A DNA stretch of 43,891 bases. Source: JAAYZM01 sp964510785 (GTDB taxonomy: Bacteria; Actinomycetota; Actinomycetes; Actinomycetales; Cellulomonadaceae). The notes under the pieces are model-generated. The model saw only the letters and a program-made list of their open reading frames with translations. It had not been told where the DNA came from and ran no database searches. The stretch covers positions 1 to 43,891 of the forward strand of contig CAZECM010000024.1 of the NCBI GenBank assembly GCA_964510785.1. The letters run 5' to 3'. This document shows, piece after piece, positions 1-8,357 of this stretch (positions within the stretch are counted from its first letter, which is position 1; every line of letters begins with the position of its first letter). Made by a program: the position numbers and the translations under genes.

Positions 1-1
1 C

Positions 2-1474
2 ATGGGCATCCGCGACTCGGCTGACCTCGCGTGGCAGGACTGGCTCGGCAGCGCGCAGTTCGACCGCGACACCGACGTCTGGCCGCGCCGCTGGGCCAAG
101 GCGTACGTGCGGTTCGCCGCCGGCGAGAAGCGCGAGTACCTGCGCCGGCGCGGGTTGGGGTTCTTCCCCGTCGTCGGCTGGGCGGAGCGCGGTGGGGGCC
201 TCGCGGGCGGGCACGGCAACTCCGTGCCGCGCTTCCACATCACGTGGGGCACGGGACCGAGCGTCGTCGAGGCCTTCGCCCGGACGGTGCACGACGGCGT
301 GGCGCGGGGACTCGTGCGGCTCGCGTTCCGGCATCGCGTGGACGGCCTCGTGGTCGACGACGGCGCCGTCGTCGGCGTCCGCGGCACCCTGCTCGCCCCG
401 AGCGACGTCCGACGCGGCGCTCCCACGACGCGCGAGGCGGCCGGCGACTTCGAGCTGCGCGCCCAGGCCGTGGTCGTCACGACGGGTGGCATCGGCGGCA
501 ACCACGAGCTCGTGCGCCAGATGTGGCCCGCCCGGCTCGGCGCTCCCCCGGCGCACATGCTCTCAGGGGTGCCGGACTACGTCGACGGCCGCGGGCTCGC
601 GATCGCCCGGGAGGCGGGCGCCGACGTCGTGAACTCCGACCGGATGTGGCACTACACGGAGGGCATCGAGAACTTCGACCCGATCTGGCCCGCGCACGGC
701 ATCCGCATCCTGCCGGGACCGTCCTCGTTGTGGCTCGATGCGACGGGGCGGCGGCTCCCCGTCCCCGGGCTGCCCGGCTTCGACACGATGGGCACCCTCA
801 AGCTGCTGCGGGCCAGCGGGCACGACTACTCGTGGTTCGTGCTGACCCAGAGGATCATCGAGAAGGAGTTCGCGCTCTCCGGCTCGGAGCAGAACCCCGA
901 CCTCACGGGCCGCTCGGTGCGCGAGCTGCTGCGCCAGCGGCTCGGCACGGGGGCGACGGAGCCCGTCGAGGCGTTCAAGTCCCGCGGCGCCGACTTCGCC
1001 GTCGCGGACACGATCGACGAGCTCGTCACGGCGATGAACACGATGACGGGCGAGGACCTCCTCGACGTCGAAGCCGTCCGTGCCCAGGTCAGGGCGCGCG
1101 ACCGTGAGCTCGACAACCCGTTCACGAAGGACCTGCAGATCGCGGCGCTGCGCCAGGCCCGCACCTACCGCGGGGACAGGCTCGTCCGGGTCGCGAGCCC
1201 GCACCGGCTGCTCGACCCCAAGGCCGGCCCGCTCATCGCGGTGCGGCTGCACATCCTCACGCGCAAGACGCTCGGCGGGCTGCACACCGACCTCGACGGG
1301 CGCGTGCTGCGGCCCGACGGCAAGGTGCTGCCGGGCCTCTACGCCGCGGGCGAGGTCGCCGGGTTCGGCGGTGGGGGGATGCACGGGTACAACGCGCTCG
1401 AGGGGACCTTCCTGGGCGGCTGCATCTTCTCGGGCCGGGCGGTGGGTCGCGCCCTCGCCCGCGCGGGTCTCTAG
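2..1474 (+). CDS. FAD-binding dehydrogenase (flavoprotein), 5' end cut by the window
   Basis: Flavoprotein of the fumarate reductase/3-ketosteroid-dehydrogenase-like FAD_binding_2 class, presumably a cytoplasmic oxidoreductase; the substrate cannot be told. The visible part lacks the N-terminal Rossmann GxGxxG motif that binds the FAD ADP moiety, so the ATG at position 2 is probably an internal Met (the MGIRDSADLAWQDWL segment lies well inside full-length members). A TTGGIGGN segment near residues 160-167 and the C-terminal block GLYAAGEVAGFGGGGMHGYN (about 445-464), followed by a GR-containing helix, are the usual flavin-contact elements at the end of this family. Its TAG stop shares a palindromic CTAG with the stop of the convergent gene. 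Family call is firm; reaction unknown. Confidence 0.85.
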   Translation: MGIRDSADLAWQDWLGSAQFDRDTDVWPRRWAKAYVRFAAGEKREYLRRRGLGFFPVVGWAERGGGLAGGHGNSVPRFHITWGTGPSVVEAFARTVHDGVARGLVRLAFRHRVDGLVVDDGAVVGVRGTLLAPSDVRRGAPTTREAAGDFELRAQAVVVTTGGIGGNHELVRQMWPARLGAPPAHMLSGVPDYVDGRGLAIAREAGADVVNSDRMWHYTEGIENFDPIWPAHGIRILPGPSSLWLDATGRRLPVPGLPGFDTMGTLKLLRASGHDYSWFVLTQRIIEKEFALSGSEQNPDLTGRSVRELLRQRLGTGATEPVEAFKSRGADFAVADTIDELVTAMNTMTGEDLLDVEAVRAQVRARDRELDNPFTKDLQIAALRQARTYRGDRLVRVASPHRLLDPKAGPLIAVRLHILTRKTLGGLHTDLDGRVLRPDGKVLPGLYAAGEVAGFGGGGMHGYNALEGTFLGGCIFSGRAVGRALARAGL

Positions 1475-2124
1475 CCCGACTCGGCTACCGTCGACGTGCC
1501 GGTGCGACCGGCGGAGCCGAGCAGCGCCCTCGCGGGCAGCAGCCGGTCGATGCCGACGACGGCGAGCCCGATCACGTAGAACCCGACCCCGTACATCGCG
1601 ACGTTGAGCAGGAAGCCGCCCCACCCGAGCGCACCGACGTCGAGGAAGCCGTACGGGTAGTCGGGGCTCGTGATGACCTCGGCGCGGATCGTGGTGAAGG
1701 TCGCGTAGGCCACGAGGTAGAGCAGCCACAGCGCCGCGTGGCGCCACCGCAGTCGACGGTGCGCCTCGAAGAGCAGGAAGTCGACGACGGCGAGCAGCGG
1801 GTTGAGCTCGTGCTCGATCGTGCCGGAGGTCATACCTAGCACGAGCGTGGGCGCGTCGGCCGCCTCGGGATCGAGCACGAAGTAGCTGACGAGTGCCGTG
1901 ATGATCAGGAAGACGACGACGGCACCCTTGAACCACGCCGGTGGCTGGCGGACCCTGGTGACCTGGGCGATCGCGCCCCACACCATGACGGCGGCGAGCA
2001 TGAACCCGGTCTGGTTGGTGAAGAAGACGAGACCGTGCAGGTCGCCCTCGAGCCAGATCTCCTTGGTGCCCAGGAGCGCGAGCCACGCGACGAACAACCG
2101 GAACAGGGCAATGACGTAGTTCAC
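1471..2124 (-). CDS. Pr6Pr family integral membrane protein
   Basis: A 217-residue polytopic membrane protein of the Pr6Pr (FAR-17a/AIG1-like) family. About six hydrophobic stretches are visible, beginning with VIALFRLFVAWLALLG, and family-like features are the segment FFTNQTGF and the later HELNP and YPYGFLD motifs. Function in bacteria is not established. I place the start at GTG 2124 rather than the TTG one codon upstream, because GGAGG sits 5 nt before the GTG and only 2 nt before the TTG. It converges on the flavoprotein gene with a 4-nt overlap (CTAG), so the two stop codons share bases. It is separated from carD by a hairpin and is probably transcribed on its own. Confidence 0.8.
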   Translation of the reverse strand: MNYVIALFRLFVAWLALLGTKEIWLEGDLHGLVFFTNQTGFMLAAVMVWGAIAQVTRVRQPPAWFKGAVVVFLIITALVSYFVLDPEAADAPTLVLGMTSGTIEHELNPLLAVVDFLLFEAHRRLRWRHAALWLLYLVAYATFTTIRAEVITSPDYPYGFLDVGALGWGGFLLNVAMYGVGFYVIGLAVVGIDRLLPARALLGSAGRTGTSTVAESG

Positions 2125-2188
2125 CAAGACCTCCAGGTCAGCGACGTTGCTGGCTCCCTCGAGGGTAGCGGTGAGCCGGGTCCGGAGA

Positions 2189-2230
2189 CGTCGAACCCGC
2201 CACCGCGGGTGTGCGGCAGCGGGTTCGACG
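2189..2230 (-). terminator. Terminator hairpin downstream of carD
   Basis: Perfect 12-bp inverted repeat CGTCGAACCCGC (2189-2200) / GCGGGTTCGACG (2219-2230), with a shorter CCGC/GCGG stem inside the loop. It lies just past the carD stop on the minus strand. There is no U-tract, as is common in high-GC actinobacteria. Confidence 0.65.
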
Positions 2231-2259
2231 AGTCGACGGGTACGAAGACCCGGGGCGTG

Positions 2260-2763
2260 TCAGCTCGCGAGGACGGGGAGCTCGCCGCGGATCGCGTTCT
2301 CGAGGACCTGCTCGGCCTCGTCGTCCGAGATGGCCAGGGAGAGCCCGACCTCGACGATGATCGGCTGCATCGCGCTGCGGAGCATGTCCTTCTCGCCCGC
2401 GGACAGGCCCTTGGCCTCGCTGCGGCGAGTCAGGTCACGGACGACACCGGCGGTCGAGAGCAGGTCACCGAGGCGCAGGCGCTCCTGGTTGTCCTTCATC
2501 CGGCGCGACCACTGCTCCTCCTCGTGCTCCGTCGCACGGCCGAGGACCTCCCACAGCTCGCCGAGCTCCTTGGCGGTGCGCGGCTCGCGGATGCCGATCT
2601 CCTCCGCGATCTTGACCGGGACGGAGACCTTGAGGTCGGAGCGCTGGACCTCGAGCTCGATGTAGGTGTGCTGCTCGTCGCGGATGGTGCGGTGGAAGAC
2701 CTGGGTGATGGTCGAAGGTCCGTGCTGGGGGTGGACGACGGTCTGGCCAACTGAGAACTGCAT
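2260..2763 (-). CDS. carD: CarD-family RNA polymerase-binding transcription factor
   Basis: CarD/CdnL binds the RNA polymerase beta subunit and stabilises the open promoter complex, mainly at rRNA and housekeeping promoters. The 167-residue length matches the family. The N-terminal Tudor-like RNAP-interaction domain (about 1-60) starts with the diagnostic MQFSVGQTVVHPQHGPSTI. The C-terminal helical DNA-binding domain (about 70-160) contains the REPRTAKELGELWEVL segment, the EEQWSRR tryptophan region that wedges into the upstream edge of the bubble, and the SAGEKDML helix. An AGAGG element lies a few bases before the ATG. The gene is monocistronic, flanked by a hairpin downstream and 175 nt of non-coding DNA upstream. 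Confidence 0.96.
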   Translation of the reverse strand: MQFSVGQTVVHPQHGPSTITQVFHRTIRDEQHTYIELEVQRSDLKVSVPVKIAEEIGIREPRTAKELGELWEVLGRATEHEEEQWSRRMKDNQERLRLGDLLSTAGVVRDLTRRSEAKGLSAGEKDMLRSAMQPIIVEVGLSLAISDDEAEQVLENAIRGELPVLAS

Positions 2764-2938
2764 GCCTCTACCTCTGCGCTAGCGCTGCTCCGCGCTCAGC
2801 CCGGTCCGGGGAGACGGGCCGCACCGCGTGCCGCACCCGCTGGGGACGGGTGCCGGTCCGCGGAACGCGCAAGGAACGGCGGGCGCACAGGTGTGCACTG
2901 GCGAGAATCTCTTGCGAGCCGGAGATAGAGACATTTTC

Positions 2939-4138
2939 TCATACTTCCGGACCTAATTCGAGCCCTGACGTGGGGATCTGGACGGCGACCGAACCCGGGC
3001 CGGCCACGGCCGCGGCGATCGCCGTCGTCGCCGGGATCGCGAGCACGAGCCCGATCGAGCCGACGAGCGTGCGGACGATCTCCTCGGCGAGCTCCCCCGC
3101 CGTGAGCGAGTGCACGAGCGGCCGGTCGCTCATCGAGACGAGGAGCACGAGCGGGAGCGCGGCACCGACGTACGCGAACGCGACGGTGTAGACGGTGGAA
3201 GCGATGTGGTCGCGTCCGATCCGCATCGCGCGCGTGAACACCTCGCGCCGCGAGGCGAGCGGGGCCGACGCCCGCAGCTCCCACACGGCAGAGGCCTGCG
3301 TGATCGTCACGTCGTTGAGGACGCCGAGCCCCGCGAGCACGAAACCGCACAGCAGCACCCCGCTGAGCGACAGCTGCGGCGCGAGGTGGAGCAGGTCGAG
3401 CGAGAACTCCCCCGACAGCCCCGTCAGCCGCGCGGCGCCCGTGGCCCACGCCGCGATCCCCGCCGTGAGGACCACGCCGGCGAGCGTCCCGAGGAGCGCC
3501 GTCGACGTCCGGGCGGAGAAGCCGTGGGCGAGGTACAGGACGACGAACATGATGGCTGAGGCGCTCACGAGCGCGGTCGCGAGCGCGGGCCTGCCGAGGA
3601 GGAGCGCCGGGAGGGTGAACACCGCGAGGCCCGCGAGGGAGAGCCCGAGCCCGAGGAGCGCCGCGAGCCCGCGCAACCGCGCGACGAGAACCACGAGCAG
3701 CGCCATGACGAGGGCGAGCGCGAGCATCGGCGGGGTACGCACGAAGTCCATGAAGAGGTGCGTCGGTGCGCCCTCACCCAGGTCGGACCCGAGCGAGACG
3801 ACGCGCAGCCTGTCCCCCTCACGGACGTGCTCGAGGTACTCGGGCGGGACGTAGACGAGCACGCTCTCACCGTCGGCGCTCCCCCCGCCGGGCAGGCGCG
3901 CCTCGACCTGGGGGCCGATATCGGTCTCGATGCCCGTGGCCGTCACGACGACGTCGACGACGACGGCCCCCGGCGCCGTCGACTCGAGCACGGGAAGGTC
4001 CTCGCCGCCGGGCCACAGCACCCACATCCCCCACAGGGTCACGAGGAGCGCCGGGGCGAGGAACGCCGCGAGGACCCGCTTGGCCCTCGGGCTCGCGACG
4101 ACGGCGACGGCGTGGCCGTGAGTGTGGGTCGAGGACAT
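2939..4138 (-). CDS. YibE/F family membrane protein, divergent from aztD
   Basis: A 399-residue YibE/F-like integral membrane protein; the family's transport substrate is unknown. An N-terminal His-containing tail (MSSTHTHGHAV) precedes one membrane helix (LAAFLAPALLVTLWGMWVLW). An extracytoplasmic domain of about 110 residues follows, then seven or so helices including LGLGLSLAGLAVFTLPALLL and the family-typical GVLNDVTITQASAVWEL segment. ATG 4138 is chosen over in-frame starts at 4189 and 4156 because those would run into the AT-rich operator region; no strong Shine-Dalgarno is seen. A rare TTA codon occurs at 2954-2956, five codons before the stop. Shared upstream DNA with aztD suggests a metal-related role, which is inference. 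Confidence 0.85.
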   Translation of the reverse strand: MSSTHTHGHAVAVVASPRAKRVLAAFLAPALLVTLWGMWVLWPGGEDLPVLESTAPGAVVVDVVVTATGIETDIGPQVEARLPGGGSADGESVLVYVPPEYLEHVREGDRLRVVSLGSDLGEGAPTHLFMDFVRTPPMLALALVMALLVVLVARLRGLAALLGLGLSLAGLAVFTLPALLLGRPALATALVSASAIMFVVLYLAHGFSARTSTALLGTLAGVVLTAGIAAWATGAARLTGLSGEFSLDLLHLAPQLSLSGVLLCGFVLAGLGVLNDVTITQASAVWELRASAPLASRREVFTRAMRIGRDHIASTVYTVAFAYVGAALPLVLLVSMSDRPLVHSLTAGELAEEIVRTLVGSIGLVLAIPATTAIAAAVAGPGSVAVQIPTSGLELGPEV

Positions 4139-4180
4139 GCGTCGAGCATCCCGCATGGCCCCGCCGCGTGCCACCATTAT

Positions 4181-4195
4181 TGATAACAATTCTCA
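4181..4195. promoter_or_regulatory. Zur/Fur-type operator between yibE/F and aztD
   Basis: TGATAACAATTCTCA is an imperfect 7-1-7 inverted repeat fitting the TGAnAAtnaTTnTCA pattern of actinobacterial Zur boxes, with one base off the core. It sits in the only AT-rich patch of the divergent intergenic region. A TTGATA hexamer overlaps it at 4180-4185. Zur assignment is inferred from the motif plus the zinc-chaperone neighbour. Confidence 0.65.
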
Positions 4196-4272
4196 TTCTC
4201 TGTTACGGTTCCCGCGGAGCGCCGCTCCAGCACGGCAGACCGACCCCGTGACAGACCGACCCAGGAGACCCG

Positions 4273-5688
4273 ATGTCCCATCCCCCCGCCCACCGCACCC
4301 GCACCGGCACGCGCGCCCTCGCGCTCGCGGCCGCCGCGAGCCTCACCCTGCTGGCGGGCTGTGCCGGCACCACGCCGGGCGACGTGCCGCCGTCGGCCAC
4401 CGCCGGTTCGCCCGGTGCCGCGTCCCCCACCGAGGCAGGTCCCGACGCCGATGCGCCGGCGACGTCCGACATCACCGAGTCCCCCGCCGTGCGCCCTCGC
4501 CTCGTGCTCAGCTACGACGGTGGCGTCGCGGTGCTCGACGCGGGCAGCCTCGAGCTCGTCGGCACCGTCGCCATGGACGGGTTCGTGCGGCTCAACGCCG
4601 CGGGCGACGGCCGCCACGCGCTCGTCTCGACCTCGGGCGGGTTCCAGGCCCTCGACGCCGGGACGTGGGGCGAGGCGCACGGCGACCACGCGCACTACTT
4701 CAACGCCGCTCCGATGCTCACGGACGTCGTGTTCCCGGCGGAGACACCCGGGCACGTCGTCGTCCACGCGGGGCGGACGGTCCTGTTCGACGACGGGACG
4801 GGCACCGTGCTCGCCGTCGACTCGTCCGCCGTGGGCGGCGGCCCGGCCGCAGGGAACCCACGTGGGTTCACGACGCCGCAGGCGCACCACGGCGTCGCCG
4901 TCGAGCTCGCCGACGGCACGGTGCTCGTCACCGAGGGTGATCCGGAGCAGCGCACCGGGGTGCGGGCGCTCGACGCGGACGGACGCGTGACCGCGGAGTC
5001 GGCGCAGTGCCCCGGCGTGCACGGTGAGGCGGTCGCCGCGGATGAGGCCGCCGTGTTCGGCTGCACCGACGGCGCGCTCGTGTTCTCCGGTGGCACCTTC
5101 ACGAAGGTCGACTCCCCCGACGCCGACGGGAAGCTCGGCACGCTCACCGGCTCCCCCGCCTCCGGCGTCGTGCTCGGCGACTACACGTCCGAGTCCCGTA
5201 CCGCCGAGTCCAGCGCCGCCGACGGCGAGGAGACCTCGTTCGTCTCGCTCATCGACACAGCCACGGCCTCGATGAAGGTCGTCGAGCTGCCCGCGGGCTA
5301 CACGTTCCGCTCGCTCGGCCGCGGCGCGCACGGCGAGGCGCTCGTGCTCGGCACCGACGGGGCGCTCCACGTGATCGACCCGGGCTCGGGGCACGTCGAG
5401 AGCTCGATCGCCGTCGTCGAACCGTGGACGGCACCCGACGCGTGGCAAGAGCCTCGCCCGACGCTCCTCGTGTTCGACGGCTCCGCCTACGTCACCGACC
5501 CGGCACGCCGCACGGTGCACGCCGTGGACGTCGAGACCGGGCAGGTCTGGCGCAGCGCACAGATCGACGTCGTACCGAACGAGATCGTCGGCATCACCGG
5601 CGAGGCGCCGGGCGTCGGCGGCGACCACGACCACGAGGACGACGAGCACCACGACCACGACCACGAGGGCGACGGGCACGACCACTAG
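4273..5688 (+). CDS. aztD: AztD-like periplasmic zinc metallochaperone lipoprotein
   Basis: AztD proteins are beta-propeller metallochaperones that hand zinc to the substrate-binding protein AztC of an AztABC importer. This 471-residue protein has a lipoprotein signal with lipobox LLAGC (Cys30), a Pro/Ala/Thr linker, then the propeller. Recognisable AztD segments include LSYDGGVAVLDAGSLELV, the HHGVAVELADGTVLVTEG blade, CPGVHGEAV and YTFRSLGRGAHGEALVLGTD. The last 23 residues hold eight His among Asp/Glu/Gly, a probable extra zinc-binding tail. AGGAG lies 5 nt before the ATG and a strong terminator follows. No AztA, AztB or AztC gene is in the window, so its partner must lie elsewhere or differ. 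The operator upstream suggests repression by zinc-loaded Zur. Confidence 0.88.
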   Translation: MSHPPAHRTRTGTRALALAAAASLTLLAGCAGTTPGDVPPSATAGSPGAASPTEAGPDADAPATSDITESPAVRPRLVLSYDGGVAVLDAGSLELVGTVAMDGFVRLNAAGDGRHALVSTSGGFQALDAGTWGEAHGDHAHYFNAAPMLTDVVFPAETPGHVVVHAGRTVLFDDGTGTVLAVDSSAVGGGPAAGNPRGFTTPQAHHGVAVELADGTVLVTEGDPEQRTGVRALDADGRVTAESAQCPGVHGEAVAADEAAVFGCTDGALVFSGGTFTKVDSPDADGKLGTLTGSPASGVVLGDYTSESRTAESSAADGEETSFVSLIDTATASMKVVELPAGYTFRSLGRGAHGEALVLGTDGALHVIDPGSGHVESSIAVVEPWTAPDAWQEPRPTLLVFDGSAYVTDPARRTVHAVDVETGQVWRSAQIDVVPNEIVGITGEAPGVGGDHDHEDDEHHDHDHEGDGHDH

Positions 5689-5698
5689 CAGTCACGTC

Positions 5699-5743
5699 GC
5701 GCACGACGCCGGGACCCAGGACGTTGGTCCCGGCGTCGTGCGC
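5699..5743 (+). terminator. Intrinsic terminator after aztD
   Basis: Perfect 18-bp stem GCGCACGACGCCGGGACC (5699-5716) / 5726-5743 with a 9-nt loop, 10 nt after the aztD stop, followed by a weak T-rich GTTCTTG. Confidence 0.9.
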
Positions 5744-5888
5744 GTTCTTGCCTACCGCGGGCCAACCACGCGCCTCTGCCCCCGCCCGACCGCTGGACCG
5801 TTCGCGCTTCCCCGAGCCACGGGTGAGACTCGAAGGACAACGAGACCGCCGTGGCGGTGGACGTCACGGCCGAGGACGGAGGCACGTG

Positions 5889-6923
5889 ATGCGAGCCCTG
5901 CAGTACCGCGAGATCGGTGGACCACCTGAGCTCGTCGAGATCGAGACCCCCGAGCCCGGCCCCGGGCAGGTGCGGCTCAAGGTGTCGGCGGCCGGTGCGT
6001 GCCACTCGGACAGCTTCATCATGGGACTGCCCGCCGAGGCGTACACCTTCGGGCTCCCGCTCACGCTCGGTCACGAAGGGGCCGGGGTCGTCGACAAGCT
6101 CGGCGAGGGGGTGAGCGAGGTCGCGGTGGGTGACGGCGTCGCGGTATACGGGCCGCAGGGCTGCGGTCGCTGCTACGAGTGCTCGCGGGGCGAGGAGAAC
6201 TACTGTCGCCGCGCCGTCGAGCTCGGCATCGCACCCCCGGGACTCGGCTCCCCGGGCGCCATGGCCGACTACATGATCGTGCCCGACCCGCGCTTCCTCC
6301 TGCCGCTCGGCGACCTCGACCCGGTCGCCAACGTCGCACTCACCGACGCGGGCCTCACGCCATACCACGCGATCAAGGCCTCGCTGGCGAAGCTCGTGCC
6401 GGGGTCGACGGCGGTCGTGATCGGCGCGGGCGGCCTCGGGCACGTCGGCATCCAGGTCCTGCGGGCCATCTCTCCCGCCACGGTGATCGCGCTCGACCTC
6501 GGCGAGGAGAAGCTCGCACTCGCGCGCGAGGTCGGCGCCCACCACGCCCTGCCCTCCGACGCGGGAGCGGCAGACGCGATCCGGGACCTCACGGGCGGCC
6601 AGGGCGTCGAGGCGGTGTTCGACTTCGTCGCGGTGCAGCCCACGATCGACCTCGGCCGGGCCGTGACCCGGATCGGCGGCGACCAGGTCATCGTGGGGGC
6701 GGGTGCCGGGACGCTGCCCGTCGGCATGCTCGCCGCGCCGTACGAGTCCTCCGTGCGCGCCCCGTACTGGGGCTCGCGCAGCGAGCTCTACGAGGTGTTC
6801 GAGCTCGCGCGGACCGGGCAGGTCCACGTCGAGACCGAGGTGTTCTCGCTCGACGACGCGGTCGCGGCCTACCAGAAGCTGCACGACGGGACGCTGCGCG
6901 GGCGCGCCGTCGTCGTCCCCTGA
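5889..6923 (+). CDS. Zinc-dependent NAD(P) alcohol dehydrogenase (MDR superfamily)
   Basis: Cytoplasmic medium-chain alcohol dehydrogenase of 344 residues. The N-terminal GroES-like domain carries the catalytic zinc ligand Cys38 (GACHSDS) and GHEGAG (His near 62). The structural zinc lobe has four cysteines at 92, 95, 98 and 106 (CGRCYECSRGEENYC). The Rossmann domain has GAGGLGHVG (about 179-187) and an acidic residue after strand 2 (ALDLGEEK), which favours NAD over NADP. Sequence style resembles aryl/benzyl or secondary alcohol dehydrogenases, but the substrate is not resolvable. GGAGG lies 6 nt before the ATG; an overlapping GTG three bases upstream is possible. It stands alone between two intergenic regions and ends inside a tandem repeat. 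Confidence 0.9.
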   Translation: MRALQYREIGGPPELVEIETPEPGPGQVRLKVSAAGACHSDSFIMGLPAEAYTFGLPLTLGHEGAGVVDKLGEGVSEVAVGDGVAVYGPQGCGRCYECSRGEENYCRRAVELGIAPPGLGSPGAMADYMIVPDPRFLLPLGDLDPVANVALTDAGLTPYHAIKASLAKLVPGSTAVVIGAGGLGHVGIQVLRAISPATVIALDLGEEKLALAREVGAHHALPSDAGAADAIRDLTGGQGVEAVFDFVAVQPTIDLGRAVTRIGGDQVIVGAGAGTLPVGMLAAPYESSVRAPYWGSRSELYEVFELARTGQVHVETEVFSLDDAVAAYQKLHDGTLRGRAVVVP

Positions 6924-6956
6924 GGTCGTCGTCCCCTGAGGTCGTCGCCCACTGAA
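6909..6956 (+). repeat. Three tandem 16-bp units across the alcohol dehydrogenase stop
   Basis: GTCGTCGTCCCCTGAG at 6909-6924 and again at 6925-6940, then a diverged copy GTCGTCGCCCACTGAA at 6941-6956 (13/16). Each unit carries the TGA; the first holds the real stop codon. A weak 7-bp stem (6957-6963/6981-6987) follows and may terminate one or both convergent genes. Confidence 0.85.
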
Positions 6957-6989
6957 GCCGCGCGAGCCTCGAAGTGCGGGGCGCGGCGC

Positions 6990-7694
6990 CTAGCCCGGTC
7001 GCACCCCGCCGAGGTAGCGGCCGGGCCGGTGGTTCATGATGAGCACGAGGTTGAGCAGCCCCGCCCCGACGGCCGAGGCGGCAACGACGGTGGGCGAGGC
7101 GACCGTGAGCGCCGCGGCGATGACGACGACGTCGAGGGCGAGCTGCACGTAGCCTGCCCGCCAGCCGAGCAGGTCCTGGGCGATGAGCGCGAGCGTGTTG
7201 AGCCCACCCATGCTCGCGTTGTGGCGGAAGAGGATGAGCATCGAGATGCCCACCAGGAGGTTGCCCGTGAGCGCGGCGTAGACGCTGTTGATCGCCGAGA
7301 CGTCGACGAGCAGCGGGTGCACCTCGGTCCAGCCGCCCACGAGCGCGATCGCGACGAGCGTGCGCACCCCGAAGCCGATCCCACGCTTCCAGACCCCGAG
7401 CGCGAGGAACGGCAGGTTGACGAGGAGGAAGAGCACACCGAACGGCCAGCCGGAGGCGAAGCTCAGCAGGAGCGAGAGGCCCGCCGTGCCGCCCGTGACC
7501 GCGCCGCCCGAGTGGAGCAGGAAGACGCCGATCGAGGCGATGTACGTGCCCGTGAGCGTCGCGACAGCGTCCTCGAGCCAGGAATGGCGAAGCGGGGCGG
7601 CGGCGACGGGGTCTCCCGCGTCGCTCGCCGCCCCGCCCGAGTGTGCGGCGGTGCTGGGCTGCGCCTTGCTCGGCTCTCGCCTGATCCGTGCCAC
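6990..7694 (-). CDS. YitT/YczE-family integral membrane protein
   Basis: A 234-residue membrane protein of the YitT/YczE group, function unknown. A hydrophilic N-terminus of about 38 residues is followed by five or six membrane segments. The first has the family-typical GTYIASIGVFLLHSGGAVTG with a glycine-rich turn (TGGTAGLSLLL); later segments include FGVLFLLVNLPFLALGVW and GISMLILFRHNASMGGLN. The start is GTG. The gene begins 21 nt after the stop of the upstream dinucleotide-binding reductase on the same strand, so the two are probably co-transcribed from the palindrome-controlled promoter at 8412-8440. Confidence 0.82.
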   Translation of the reverse strand: MARIRREPSKAQPSTAAHSGGAASDAGDPVAAAPLRHSWLEDAVATLTGTYIASIGVFLLHSGGAVTGGTAGLSLLLSFASGWPFGVLFLLVNLPFLALGVWKRGIGFGVRTLVAIALVGGWTEVHPLLVDVSAINSVYAALTGNLLVGISMLILFRHNASMGGLNTLALIAQDLLGWRAGYVQLALDVVVIAAALTVASPTVVAASAVGAGLLNLVLIMNHRPGRYLGGVRPG

Positions 7695-7715
7695 GCCGCC
7701 GATGCTACTGGCGCG

Positions 7716-8339
7716 CTACTTGCGCAGCGCGAACCCACCGCCCCAGCTGATGACCTCCTGCGCGGCGAGCGTCATCTGGAGGAAGGCGATGGACTCGAGC
7801 TCGCGCGCACGCTTGAGCGAGCCGACCGAGGTGGCCGCGAGACCGGCGGCCGTCACGAGGGCGACGACCTCGGCGCGTGCGCCGTCGTCGTCCCCGGCCA
7901 CGAGCACCGTGGTGGGCGCGTCCTCCGCCTGGCCCGAGGCGAGCGAGCCCGCGAAGCTGGTGTTGAAGGCCTTGACGACCCGCGCACCCGGGAGCGCCGC
8001 CTGGAGCTCGGCCGCCGCGGAGGAGTCGGCCGGCACGGTGAGGGAGTCGAAGGTCGTGAAGTCGACGGGGTTGGTCACGTCGACAACGACCTTGCCGTCG
8101 AGCTGCGTCCCGTAGGTGGCCGCGAGCTCGGTGAGGGCACCGTAGGGCACCGCGAGGACGACGACGTCGCCCGCCACCGCGTCACCCACGGTGCCGGCCG
8201 TGCCGCCGACCTGCGCGGCGAGCTCGGCCGACTTGGCCGCGTCGCGCGCGAGGACCTGGACGCCCGCGCCGGCGCGCTGCGCGAGGGTCGCGACGGCGGT
8301 GCCGATGTTTCCGGTTCCGATGATGGTGACCGTGCTCAT
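7716..8339 (-). CDS. NAD(P)-binding F420H2:NADP-reductase-like oxidoreductase
   Basis: A 207-residue dinucleotide-binding protein of the F420-dependent NADP reductase/NADP_oxidored family. The Rossmann fingerprint GTGNIG is at residues 8-13, DVVVLAVPYGAL marks the fourth strand, and VVDVTNPVD and VVKAFNTSFAG are conserved. The final residues (AQEVISWGGGFALRK) complete the C-terminal helical part. No other F420 gene is nearby, so a different redox partner is possible. GGAG precedes the ATG. A promoter with TTGAAC and TACAGT 17 nt apart lies about 70-100 nt upstream and is overlapped by two palindromes next to the marR gene, so MarR repression is likely. Confidence 0.88.
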   Translation of the reverse strand: MSTVTIIGTGNIGTAVATLAQRAGAGVQVLARDAAKSAELAAQVGGTAGTVGDAVAGDVVVLAVPYGALTELAATYGTQLDGKVVVDVTNPVDFTTFDSLTVPADSSAAAELQAALPGARVVKAFNTSFAGSLASGQAEDAPTTVLVAGDDDGARAEVVALVTAAGLAATSVGSLKRARELESIAFLQMTLAAQEVISWGGGFALRK

Positions 8340-8357
8340 GTGGTGCTCCAGTTCGTT

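Noticed and set aside
4139..4189. A longer YibE/F start at 4189 or 4156.
   Set aside because: The extra codons would lie in the AT-rich operator and have no ribosome site.
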